Shown piece after piece: positions 1-6,822 of a stretch of 8,056 nucleotides of DNA (positions are counted from its first letter, which is position 1; the number at the start of each line of letters is the position of its first letter). The notes below the pieces were generated by a model that was not told where the DNA came from, ran no database searches, and saw only the letters and a program-made list of their open reading frames with translations. The stretch spans positions 1-8,056 of the forward strand of contig ONWY01000045.1 in assembly GCA_900321665.1 (NCBI GenBank). The letters are read 5' to 3'. The position numbers and the translations under genes were made by a program. This stretch comes from an uncultured Eubacteriales bacterium (GTDB taxonomy: Bacteria; Bacillota; Clostridia; Oscillospirales; Acutalibacteraceae).

Positions 1-1
1 C

Positions 2-466
2 AATGTGTGCACCTCCACCGTTTGGGAATTTGGCGGTGCAGGCGGTACCGATTTGGCGCAAGAGGTGGTCAGGCTTTGCGAGCAGGAAAATCATTTCCGC
101 TTCTGCTACGATATTCACCAAAGCATTGAGCAAAAAATTAATGCCATCGCCACGAAGGTTTACGGCGGCGAGGGTGTCGATTTTACCGAGGAAGCGCGAG
201 CGCAGCTCGAAAAAATTGAAGCGCTCGGCTTCGGTGAGTTGCCCGTTTGCATGGCAAAAACGCAGTATTCCTTCTCCGATAACGCCAAGCTGCTCGGGGC
301 ACCCGAGGGCTTCCGCATTACGGTAAGGCAACTCAAAATCAATGCAGGCGCCGGCTTTATTGTCGCACTCACCGGCAATATTTTGACCATGCCGGGGCTT
401 CCCAAGCGCCCGGCGGCAGAAAACATTGATGTCGATTCCAACGGGGTTATCACCGGGTTGTTCTAA
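2..466 (+). CDS. fhs: Formate--tetrahydrofolate ligase, C-terminal part (5' end outside window)
   Basis: This is the last ~154 residues of formate--tetrahydrofolate ligase (10-formyl-THF synthetase), a cytosolic enzyme that joins formate to tetrahydrofolate using ATP and feeds one-carbon units to purine synthesis or the Wood-Ljungdahl methyl branch. Family hallmarks seen are the GGAGGTDLA segment near the start of the fragment, the KVYGGEGV segment, the PVCMAKTQYSFSD segment, and the C-terminal GFIVALTGNILTMPGLPK segment followed by a short acidic tail. The frame is open to the left edge, so the GTG at 5-7 is an internal valine and not a start. Full-length family members are about 550 residues, so roughly the first 70% is missing. 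The TAA stop at 464-466 is followed within 10 bases by a strong hairpin terminator. The gene converges on the protease gene. Family assignment is firm; no defect is visible in this part. Confidence 0.94.
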   Translation, partial: NVCTSTVWEFGGAGGTDLAQEVVRLCEQENHFRFCYDIHQSIEQKINAIATKVYGGEGVDFTEEARAQLEKIEALGFGELPVCMAKTQYSFSDNAKLLGAPEGFRITVRQLKINAGAGFIVALTGNILTMPGLPKRPAAENIDVDSNGVITGLF

Positions 467-475
467 ATCGTTTAT

Positions 476-518
476 AAAAAGGACTATTATGCTACGAGCA
501 GCATAATAGTCCTTTTTT
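476..518. terminator. Bidirectional rho-independent terminator between fhs and the protease gene
   Basis: A perfect 18-bp inverted repeat has arms 476-493 and 500-517 and a 6-base loop ACGAGC. The arms begin with A5 and end with T5-6, so the hairpin is followed by a U tract whichever strand is transcribed. It sits 10 bases after the fhs stop and 11 bases after the protease stop (minus strand). This fits a shared terminator for two convergent genes. Confidence 0.88.
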
Positions 519-528
519 GCTTTTTTGA

Positions 529-3507
529 TTAAATCTCAATTCCGTAAATTTGTGAATGAGTGAGTATGGAAATATCGGCAATGTCAATCATACCGTCGCC
601 ATTGATATCGCACATTTGGTTTTGTTCCGTGCGCGCTTGCCCGAAATATTGCAGAATGAGGCTGATATCGCCGATGTTCACGGTGTGGTCATGGTTGACA
701 TCGTAGAGAGCACCGTTGCTCTTGCCGGTCACGATTTCGCTGCTAAATGCACCGTCCTCGCTATGAATGATACAATAGTAGTAATCATAATGATAGCGGG
801 AAGTATCCATTGTGGAGGCTGTTTCTCCTTTCAGCGCCGTTCCCAAGCGATTGTCCTTAATATTGGTGCCGTACCACTGATATGAGAGCCGGAAGCCGAG
901 CACATCCGCTTCAATTATGCCGTCTGCCCGATAGCCCATCTCCAGCGGCTCGCTTTGCAGCATGGGCAGAGAAACAAAATCGAGCCCTTGCTCTGCGGCA
1001 TAGCTTTGTGCATAGGTGCCGGGCGTGCTGTAGATGGTAAGGAAGCTGTGATAGTGATGCTCCACAGAAAGCACTTTTTTTGTTCTGTTGCACACAACCG
1101 AGCAATCCTCAAATGCCGAGGAAACAATGATTTTAAAGTTTTGGAAAAAGGCAAAATCGGAATAGTCGATGGAGGTTTCATATTCATTCAGCGGCAGGGA
1201 TTTCGCTTGCACAAGCGCCGGTGCATATAAGTAGCTTACATTGCTGTTTTCGAAGAAATTGGTATCAATAAAGCGGATGTTGGGCAGGCGCAGTTCGGTG
1301 AGAAAGTAGGTGTTTTTAAAAGCAAAGGCAGAAGGCTTGTCGGTATCATTGGCAACCTGCTCTAAATTGAGTTTGTGCAGCTTGTAACAGTTTGTAAAGG
1401 AATTGCTGCCGATACTTTTTGCTTTTGGCGCATCCAATTCTTTTAACGACTTGCAGTTGTAAAAAGCATTTGATTCTATTTGCGTAGCCTCCGGAATTGA
1501 GACGCGCTGCAGGTTGTAGCAATTGTAGCAAAAGACGGTTTTTGCCACGGGCAAGTCCAATTCCTTGAGCAAAAAGCTTGAAGAATAAAAGGATTGCAGC
1601 TGCGGGCAATGCAAAACAGCAAGGCGGGTGAAGGGGGTATATTTTTCGTGAAGAACGGTTTGCAGCTGTGCAGCCTCAAGAATCATCAGCTTGTTTGAAT
1701 AACTGAATGTTTTCTGCTCCGGGTTCTCAATTTTCAGCGTATGATAGCTGCTTGGCAGGCGCAAGCCGGTCAGGTAGATATCGCCGGTGTTAAGGTGAAA
1801 GGTATCGGGAGTGAAGCCCTGAATGCTTTCGGGCACTATAATATTGGTGTGTTCTCCCGCATATGCCGTTACTTCACTGCCGGAATCGGAAAGGGTAAAA
1901 TCGCTTTCATCGGCATGGTAAGTGCAGGTGTAGGCGGCATTCAAGGGCGCGGAGCGAGGAGAACCGTCGCTATATGCTACTGCGCGCAGAGAAGTGAAAT
2001 CCTCAATAGGTATCGGACTTGAATACACTTCGCTTGTCGGGATGGGATAGGTTTCATCAAGTGTGTAGTAAATTGTGCTTCCCTCCGGTGCCTCGAGTGT
2101 AACGCTTAGCTCGCTGTCATAGTACTCACCGGGCTCAATGCTCGGAACAGGGGCGGGCAGGCTTGCCGTTTCGTGCGCAATGTGGTCGAGCAAGACATCA
2201 ATTTGCGGCATACCAAAGCCGTAGAATAAGCTTTTATCATCTGTATCCACCAACAAGCCGGAGGTGGGCTTTGTAGCGGTGTACTCAAAACCGTAATCTT
2301 CCTCGCTTTGAATAAAACCGCTGTGGTAATCGAGTGTCGGAAAGTCAACACAAGCGCTTTTTAATTCTTCGACCACTTGCTCTTTTGATAAATGCGGTTT
2401 GGCACTTAAAAGCAATGCGACCTCGGCAGCGATATAAGGGGAGGCGAAGGAGGTGCCGCTGTGCTCTCCGGGTCCGAGACCTATCAGCGAGCCCAAGGCG
2501 GCGGAGGAATGAAAATAAATGTTGTGCCCGGGGGCAACAAAATCCAGTGCCTTTCCATAGTTTGAAAAGTTGGCCCTGTGCCCGGATTTATCCAATGCGC
2601 CGACGGTGATGGCTTTATCGGAGCAAGCGGGCGCATAAAGCCCGCAATCAGTCGCATCATTGCCCGAGGCGCACACGACTACACTGCCTTGCCGGTAGGC
2701 ATATTCTACCGCTTCAAGCATTGTTTCGGAAGCAACGCCGCCCAAGCTCAGATTAATGACATCAGCACCGTCCTCTGCAGCTTTTCGAATGCAGGTGGCA
2801 ATATCAACAGTGGTACCCGAGCCGTAGCTGTTCAATGCCTTATAGCCGGTGATTTGAACATTTTCTGTGGTATTGCGCAGAATGATTTCCGTGCACATTG
2901 TTCCGTGACCGTGGTCATCATTGGCGCTATTCTCGCTTCCTGAGGTGGAGGTGTTTACTTTAGAATCCACACAGCGGACTGTTTTAGAGTAGTTTTTGTA
3001 TGATAAAAAATTGGTAAAAAGGCTAAAGTTAATGCCGCTGTCAACCACGGCAACCTTCACCGTCTCAGCGCTCGGAAAATCTGCTTCTATGCATTGCTTG
3101 GCAGCAGGTGCGCCAAGCATATAATCACCAAATTGGTATTCATGAACATTGGCACTGACAGGTTGGTCTGCCTCTGCCCAAATAACATTTTGCAGGGAGC
3201 GATAGTATGCAAGTGCTTCGGAAGCTTCCGCAGCGCTGTTATATTGGAAAAAGTGATAGTGCTCAAAGCCCGGAAGGTAAAGGGCATTACCATAGGCGGG
3301 AGGTCGTTTTACGGACTTTACGATAATGCGCGAGAGCGCAATTTGCTCTGTATCCTTTCCCTCTTCGCCGAGCTCTTGGTTCAGTTCGCCCAAGCTCTCC
3401 GCTACATTCTCGACACTTTCACTTGCGGCGGCAAAAGCAAGTAGACTTGCATGAACCGAGCTTATGATGAGAGCCAAAGCAATCATCAGGCAAATAAGCT
3501 TTTTCAC
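529..3507 (-). CDS. Secreted subtilisin-like (S8) serine protease with chitobiase-like, leucine-rich-repeat and dockerin domains
   Basis: Residue numbers count from GTG 3507 (992 residues). A signal peptide is seen: KK, a hydrophobic stretch at 4-18, and likely cleavage after AFA at 26 or AAA at 28. Next comes a propeptide-like region (about 58-118, starting SRIIVKS). The S8 catalytic domain covers about 125-445, with the full triad: Asp156 in VAVVDSG, His201 in HGHGT, Ser353 in GTSFASP, plus oxyanion Asn283 in ASGND. A chitobiase/hexosaminidase C-terminal-like beta domain follows (about 453-527, TIYYTLDETYP). BspA-type (LRR_5) leucine-rich repeats of ~22 residues span about 600-800 (motifs such as IESNAFYNCKSLKELDAP), ending in the typical TPGTYAQSYAAEQGLDF cap. 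An Ig-like stretch (YQWYG...YYYCII) covers about 848-925. A C-terminal type I dockerin (about 932-992) has two calcium loops: D936/N938/D940/D947 and D967/N969/D971/D978. The protein is probably exported and docked onto a cohesin scaffold. Protease activity is inferred from the intact triad; substrate is unknown. Confidence 0.93.
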   Translation of the reverse strand: MKKLICLMIALALIISSVHASLLAFAAASESVENVAESLGELNQELGEEGKDTEQIALSRIIVKSVKRPPAYGNALYLPGFEHYHFFQYNSAAEASEALAYYRSLQNVIWAEADQPVSANVHEYQFGDYMLGAPAAKQCIEADFPSAETVKVAVVDSGINFSLFTNFLSYKNYSKTVRCVDSKVNTSTSGSENSANDDHGHGTMCTEIILRNTTENVQITGYKALNSYGSGTTVDIATCIRKAAEDGADVINLSLGGVASETMLEAVEYAYRQGSVVVCASGNDATDCGLYAPACSDKAITVGALDKSGHRANFSNYGKALDFVAPGHNIYFHSSAALGSLIGLGPGEHSGTSFASPYIAAEVALLLSAKPHLSKEQVVEELKSACVDFPTLDYHSGFIQSEEDYGFEYTATKPTSGLLVDTDDKSLFYGFGMPQIDVLLDHIAHETASLPAPVPSIEPGEYYDSELSVTLEAPEGSTIYYTLDETYPIPTSEVYSSPIPIEDFTSLRAVAYSDGSPRSAPLNAAYTCTYHADESDFTLSDSGSEVTAYAGEHTNIIVPESIQGFTPDTFHLNTGDIYLTGLRLPSSYHTLKIENPEQKTFSYSNKLMILEAAQLQTVLHEKYTPFTRLAVLHCPQLQSFYSSSFLLKELDLPVAKTVFCYNCYNLQRVSIPEATQIESNAFYNCKSLKELDAPKAKSIGSNSFTNCYKLHKLNLEQVANDTDKPSAFAFKNTYFLTELRLPNIRFIDTNFFENSNVSYLYAPALVQAKSLPLNEYETSIDYSDFAFFQNFKIIVSSAFEDCSVVCNRTKKVLSVEHHYHSFLTIYSTPGTYAQSYAAEQGLDFVSLPMLQSEPLEMGYRADGIIEADVLGFRLSYQWYGTNIKDNRLGTALKGETASTMDTSRYHYDYYYCIIHSEDGAFSSEIVTGKSNGALYDVNHDHTVNIGDISLILQYFGQARTEQNQMCDINGDGMIDIADISILTHSQIYGIEI

Positions 3508-3522
3508 GGGCAATCACTCCTT
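3505..3522 (-). promoter_or_regulatory. Ribosome binding site that favours the GTG start of the protease gene
   Basis: On the minus strand AAGGAG lies at 3522-3517. It is 9 bases from GTG (3507-3505) but only 3 bases from the upstream in-frame TTG (3513-3511). The 9-base spacing is normal and the 3-base spacing is not. GTG also begins directly with the Lys-Lys of the signal peptide. GTG 3507 is therefore preferred; choosing TTG would add two residues. Confidence 0.75.
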
Positions 3523-3550
3523 TTTTAGCGATTTTGTTATTCCTAATATA

Positions 3551-3579
3551 AATATATTAAATTTGATGCTGTTGCGCAA
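3551..3579 (-). promoter_or_regulatory. Candidate sigma-70-type promoter for the protease gene
   Basis: On the minus strand TTGCGC (3579-3574) is separated by exactly 17 bases from TATATT (3556-3551), about 29 bases before the Shine-Dalgarno site. The -10 matches 5 of 6 consensus bases, but the -35 matches only TTG. The region is AT-rich and offers other weak -10 boxes (around 3590-3603), so this is one option only. Confidence 0.33.
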
Positions 3580-3700
3580 TGGGTAGAGTAGATAATATAT
3601 AAAGCAATGCTTTGTGAAAATAGACTAAAAAGCGAGAGATTGTTGAAAATAATTAGCGAAAATGCTGCAAAATCTTGCGGTTTTTGCTAATCAAGTGAGT

Positions 3701-3736
3701 AAAAAAAGCTGTCTCTTGTCGAGACAGCCTTTTTTT
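3701..3736 (-). terminator. Rho-independent terminator of the ireB/97-residue operon
   Basis: The inverted repeat GCTGTCTC (3708-3715) / GAGACAGC (3721-3728) has a 5-base TTGTC loop. On the minus strand it is followed by seven T residues (3707-3701). It starts about 10 bases after the stop of the 97-residue gene. A T run on the other side would also allow termination in the plus direction, but no plus-strand gene runs into it. Confidence 0.82.
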
Positions 3737-3745
3737 GTTATTAGC

Positions 3746-4039
3746 TTATTTCTTTAATGCTCTTTCTAACCAAATGGAAGCGAGGTCAAGCGCTTCAAAC
3801 AAGCCGCTCTTTTCGCTCGTTTTCACCATTGCCTCCAGCGGGTTGAGGGTGATATCGGTTGCAATCAGCTGGATTCTGACTCTGTCTGCAATCTCGGTAT
3901 CATTCACCTTTTTGGTATTTAAAACAGTGAGCATTACGACATGGCTTTGGTCCATAAAGCCGTAGTATATGGTGTTGCCGTTTCTGACAAGCGGCTTTCC
4001 CTTATACATCAAAAAGTTGTTTTTAGTCTTTTGCGCCAT
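3746..4039 (-). CDS. Uncharacterised 97-residue protein downstream of ireB
   Basis: I do not recognise a named family. The product is 97 residues, has no signal peptide or membrane segment, and so is probably cytosolic. Its N-terminus is basic (AQKTKNN), followed by YKGKPLVRNGNTIYYG, a beta-rich middle (VVMLTVLN, VRIQLIATD), and a C-terminal amphipathic helix (FEALDLASIWLERALKK). Reasons to believe it is real: GGAGAG lies 4 bases before the ATG; it begins 17 bases after the ireB stop on the same strand; a good terminator follows its TAA; and codon use is like its neighbours. Co-transcription with ireB suggests, but does not show, a linked role. No catalytic motif was seen. Confidence 0.82.
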   Translation of the reverse strand: MAQKTKNNFLMYKGKPLVRNGNTIYYGFMDQSHVVMLTVLNTKKVNDTEIADRVRIQLIATDITLNPLEAMVKTSEKSGLFEALDLASIWLERALKK

Positions 4040-4056
4040 TGTTCTCTCCGTTTCAA

Positions 4057-4302
4057 TTATTTTTTAATATACTCAATCACAAGCTCTTGTAAAAGCTCAT
4101 CGCGGTCAATCCTGCGAATGAGGCTTCTTGCGTTATTGTGTGTGGTGATATAGGTCGGGTCCTCTGAAAGCAAATAGCCCACAATTTGGTCTATCGGGTT
4201 GTAGCCCTTTTCATCAAGAGCGTTGTAAACCTCTTTTAAAATGGACTTGGTATCAAGCTCTAAATTGGTTGGTAATTTAAAAGTTTGTGTCTTATCATGC
4301 AT
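4057..4302 (-). CDS. ireB: IreB-family regulatory phosphoprotein (UPF0297)
   Basis: This 81-residue small cytosolic protein has the family core EKGYNPIDQIVGYLLSEDP at 31-49, then YITTHNNAR at 51-59 and the charged helix IRRIDRDELLQELV. In Enterococcus faecalis, IreB is phosphorylated by the PASTA-domain Ser/Thr kinase IreK on N-terminal threonines and acts in cell-wall stress and cephalosporin resistance. Here Thr5 and Thr7 (MHDKTQT) occupy the matching region. The open frame extends 20 codons upstream, but ATG 4302 is chosen because GGAGG (4316-4312) lies 9 bases before it, and the length then fits the family (80-90 residues). In many Firmicutes the gene sits between alaS and ruvX. Here it follows pheT and precedes an unknown gene, with no ruvX in the window. 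Confidence 0.94.
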   Translation of the reverse strand: MHDKTQTFKLPTNLELDTKSILKEVYNALDEKGYNPIDQIVGYLLSEDPTYITTHNNARSLIRRIDRDELLQELVIEYIKK

Positions 4303-4351
4303 TTTAAAGCACCTCCGTGAAATAGAATATGACAGCTGACCCTTCGCATAT

Positions 4352-4380
4352 ATTATATACAATATATTTTCAAATTACAA
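4352..4380 (-). promoter_or_regulatory. Sigma-70-type promoter for ireB
   Basis: On the minus strand TTGTAA (4380-4375) and a consensus TATAAT (4357-4352) are 17 bases apart, in an AT-rich 120-base gap between pheT and ireB. The predicted start of transcription is about 40 bases before the ireB ATG. No convincing terminator follows pheT, so read-through from pheST may add to this promoter. Confidence 0.62.
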
Positions 4381-4422
4381 TAATTCCTTTTAAAAATTTA
4401 TAAATTATTAATATCTGAAAAC

Positions 4423-6804
4423 TCAGCTTCTGATTTGTGCGCCGATTTCCTCTAATGCCTTGAGCGCCTTTTGCACAGCGCTGTCTGCCTCGGCATCGGT
4501 TAAGGTGCGCTCGGGGGAGCGCAGGGTCAGCGAGAAAGCAACGCTCTTTTTGCCGAGCCCGACTTGGATACCCTCAAAGATATCAAACAGCTCGACCTTT
4601 TCAAGCATCTTGCCTGCGCCGCGCTTGATTGCCTTTTCGAGAGCGGCAACCTCCATGCTCTTATCGCAAACCAGAGATAAGTCGCGTGTCAGCGCCGGGA
4701 ATTTCGGCAGCGGCTGATAGAGTCTATCGGTGTTTTTGATAGCGAACAGCGCCGCGCTGTCGAGGTAACCGATGTAAGCCTTGGTGCCTATTTTGTAGTT
4801 TTTGCATACATTCGGGTGAATTTCGCCGATGATGCCAAGCTCTTTATCGCCGGCAAAAATCTTGGCGGTTCTGCCGGGGTGGAAGGTGGCGCTGTCTGTG
4901 TATGCTACATATTCTACATCTTTAATCCCTAACACATCGAGCAGCTTCTGCGCGGTACCCTTGAGGGTGTAGAAATCGCTCTGCGCGCCGTACTCGCCGA
5001 AGGTAAGCATCTTCCTTTCATCGGGCAGCTGCTCTAAACCGTTGGAGCGGTAGGTGGTGGCGTTTTCATAAAATTTGGCGCGCGGGGTGCGGAAACTGTA
5101 GTTGCGCGCAATGACCTCGAGCATGCTCGGAATGGCGGTGGTGCGCATCACGGAGGTATCTTCACCCAAGGGATTGGAGATAACAACGCTCTCGCGCATC
5201 GCGCTATCCTCGGCAAGCATGATTTTATCATATGCCTTCGGGCTGATAAAGGAGAAGGTGCTGATTTCGGAGTAGCCTGCCGCGCGCAAGGTACTTTCCA
5301 CCAACTTTTCAAACTGCTGCTCGGCGGTCAGCTTTGCCTCTGCCACACCGACAAGCTTTTTATTCGGGATTTTATCAAAGCCGTAGAAGCGGGCAATTTC
5401 CTCGGAAACATCCGCCATGTGCTCGATATCGTTTCTGAAATAGGGTGCGGTCAACTTACCGCCTTTTACGGTAAAGCCGATATTCTCTAAAATGCGCGCC
5501 ATTTCCTCTTTGCTGACATCGATACCGATGAAGCGGTTAATCCAATCGGCATCCAACGGCAGAGTGACCTCCGGCTTCGGGGTGGGGAATACATCAATCA
5601 TTCCGTTGACCACATCGCCGGCATCCAACATCTGCACCAGCTCCAAAGCGCGCATCATGCTCAGCATGCACCCTTCGGGGTTGAGCTCCTTCTCGTATCT
5701 GGAGGAGGCTTCGGTTCTCATGCCGAGTGCTTTTGCGGTGGAGCGAACACTGTAGCCGTTAAAGCAAGCGGATTCAAAGACAATGGTGGTTGTGTCGTCC
5801 ATAATACCGCTGTACTCGCCGCCCATAACACCGGCAACGGCAACGGGCTTTTCGCTATCGGCAATCACGAGCATATCCTCGCTAAGCGCGCGCTGCTCGC
5901 CATCTAAGGTGGTGATGGTTTCGCCCTGTCGCGCGTTTCTGACATTGACTGTATTGCCCTCTAAGTAGCGCAAATCAAACGCATGCATCGGCTGCCCCAA
6001 TTCGAGCATCACATAGTTGGTGATGTCGACAATGTTATTAATCGGGCGCACACCGCTCGCTCTGAGCCTCTCTCTTAACCACAGCGGGCTGGGTTTAATA
6101 CGCACATTTTCGACCACGGCACCGATATAGCGGTAGCACAGCGCCGGGTTGAGAATGTTGACACTTAAATGTGCATTGACATCGCCGTGACCTTTGTTGA
6201 CAATGGGCTGCGGCATTTTGAACTTTTTGCCGAAGGTGGCAGCAGCCTCTCTGGCAAGGCCGGTGACCGACAGGCAGTCGGAGCGGTTGGAGGTGATTTC
6301 AAACTCAATTTTGGTATCGTTGAAGCGCAGCACCTCGCGAATGTCCTTGCCGAGCTCGCGCTCGCACTCGTCGGTGATAGTCATGATGCCGTCTTCAATC
6401 GCGCTCGGGAAATCATTGACCGTTAAGCCAAGCTCCGCTACCGAGCAGAGCATACCGTTGCTCGGAACACCTCTAAGCTTGCCCTTGGTGATTTTTTGCC
6501 CGCCTGCTACCACACTCTTGTGCAGCGCTGCCGGCACATAATCACCCTGCTTCAGGTTTTGCGCACCGGTGACAATTTGCACCGGCTCCGCGGCGCCGAT
6601 ATCTACCTGACAGACCCACAAATGGTCGCTGTCGGGGTGGCGCTCGATAGCGGCAATCTTACCTAAAACAATGTTTTTTAATTCTTCGCCTTCATGCTCC
6701 CAACCTTCAACCTTAGAGCCGGTGAGGGTAATCGCTTCGGCAAACTCCTTATCATCAATATCAATCTCGCAATAATCATTTAACCATCTTTTTGATAAAA
6801 TCAT
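4423..6804 (-). CDS. pheT: Phenylalanine--tRNA ligase beta subunit
   Basis: The 793 residues match full-length bacterial PheT (about 790-810). PheT forms the cytosolic alpha2beta2 phenylalanyl-tRNA synthetase with PheS. It carries the editing site that clears Tyr-tRNA(Phe), and contributes to tRNA binding. Domains in order: N-terminal piece (MILSKRWLNDY), EMAP/OB-type tRNA-binding domain (about 40-150, with HPDSDHLWVCQVD and PSNGMLCS), B3/B4 editing domain (about 210-390, including RPINNIVDITNYVMLELGQP at 253-272 and MHAFD), B5 domain (about 410-475, with YFRNDIEHMADVSEEIARFYGF), catalytic-like core (about 485-690, HPGRTA at 642-647), and the C-terminal anticodon-binding FDX-ACB fold (about 700-793, starting FPALTRDLSLV). 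ATG 6804 lies behind a purine-rich site (AAGGAAGGGGG) that overlaps the pheS stop; the two genes are 18 bases apart, so translation is probably coupled. No frameshift or missing motif was noticed. Confidence 0.97.
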   Translation of the reverse strand: MILSKRWLNDYCEIDIDDKEFAEAITLTGSKVEGWEHEGEELKNIVLGKIAAIERHPDSDHLWVCQVDIGAAEPVQIVTGAQNLKQGDYVPAALHKSVVAGGQKITKGKLRGVPSNGMLCSVAELGLTVNDFPSAIEDGIMTITDECERELGKDIREVLRFNDTKIEFEITSNRSDCLSVTGLAREAAATFGKKFKMPQPIVNKGHGDVNAHLSVNILNPALCYRYIGAVVENVRIKPSPLWLRERLRASGVRPINNIVDITNYVMLELGQPMHAFDLRYLEGNTVNVRNARQGETITTLDGEQRALSEDMLVIADSEKPVAVAGVMGGEYSGIMDDTTTIVFESACFNGYSVRSTAKALGMRTEASSRYEKELNPEGCMLSMMRALELVQMLDAGDVVNGMIDVFPTPKPEVTLPLDADWINRFIGIDVSKEEMARILENIGFTVKGGKLTAPYFRNDIEHMADVSEEIARFYGFDKIPNKKLVGVAEAKLTAEQQFEKLVESTLRAAGYSEISTFSFISPKAYDKIMLAEDSAMRESVVISNPLGEDTSVMRTTAIPSMLEVIARNYSFRTPRAKFYENATTYRSNGLEQLPDERKMLTFGEYGAQSDFYTLKGTAQKLLDVLGIKDVEYVAYTDSATFHPGRTAKIFAGDKELGIIGEIHPNVCKNYKIGTKAYIGYLDSAALFAIKNTDRLYQPLPKFPALTRDLSLVCDKSMEVAALEKAIKRGAGKMLEKVELFDIFEGIQVGLGKKSVAFSLTLRSPERTLTDAEADSAVQKALKALEEIGAQIRS

Positions 6805-6822
6805 GTTTGAATACCCCCTTCC

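Noticed and set aside
3667..3687. Weak inverted repeat GCAAAA/TTTTGC between the protease gene and the 97-residue gene, considered as an operator or riboswitch element.
   Set aside because: Only six AT-rich pairs with a nine-base loop, no conserved riboswitch core and no T tract; easily found by chance in this AT-rich gap.
4303..4362. A 20-codon N-terminal extension of ireB (MYIIYAKGQL...).
   Set aside because: It overlaps the predicted promoter -10 and the Shine-Dalgarno site, has no ribosome binding site of its own, and would make the protein longer than its family.
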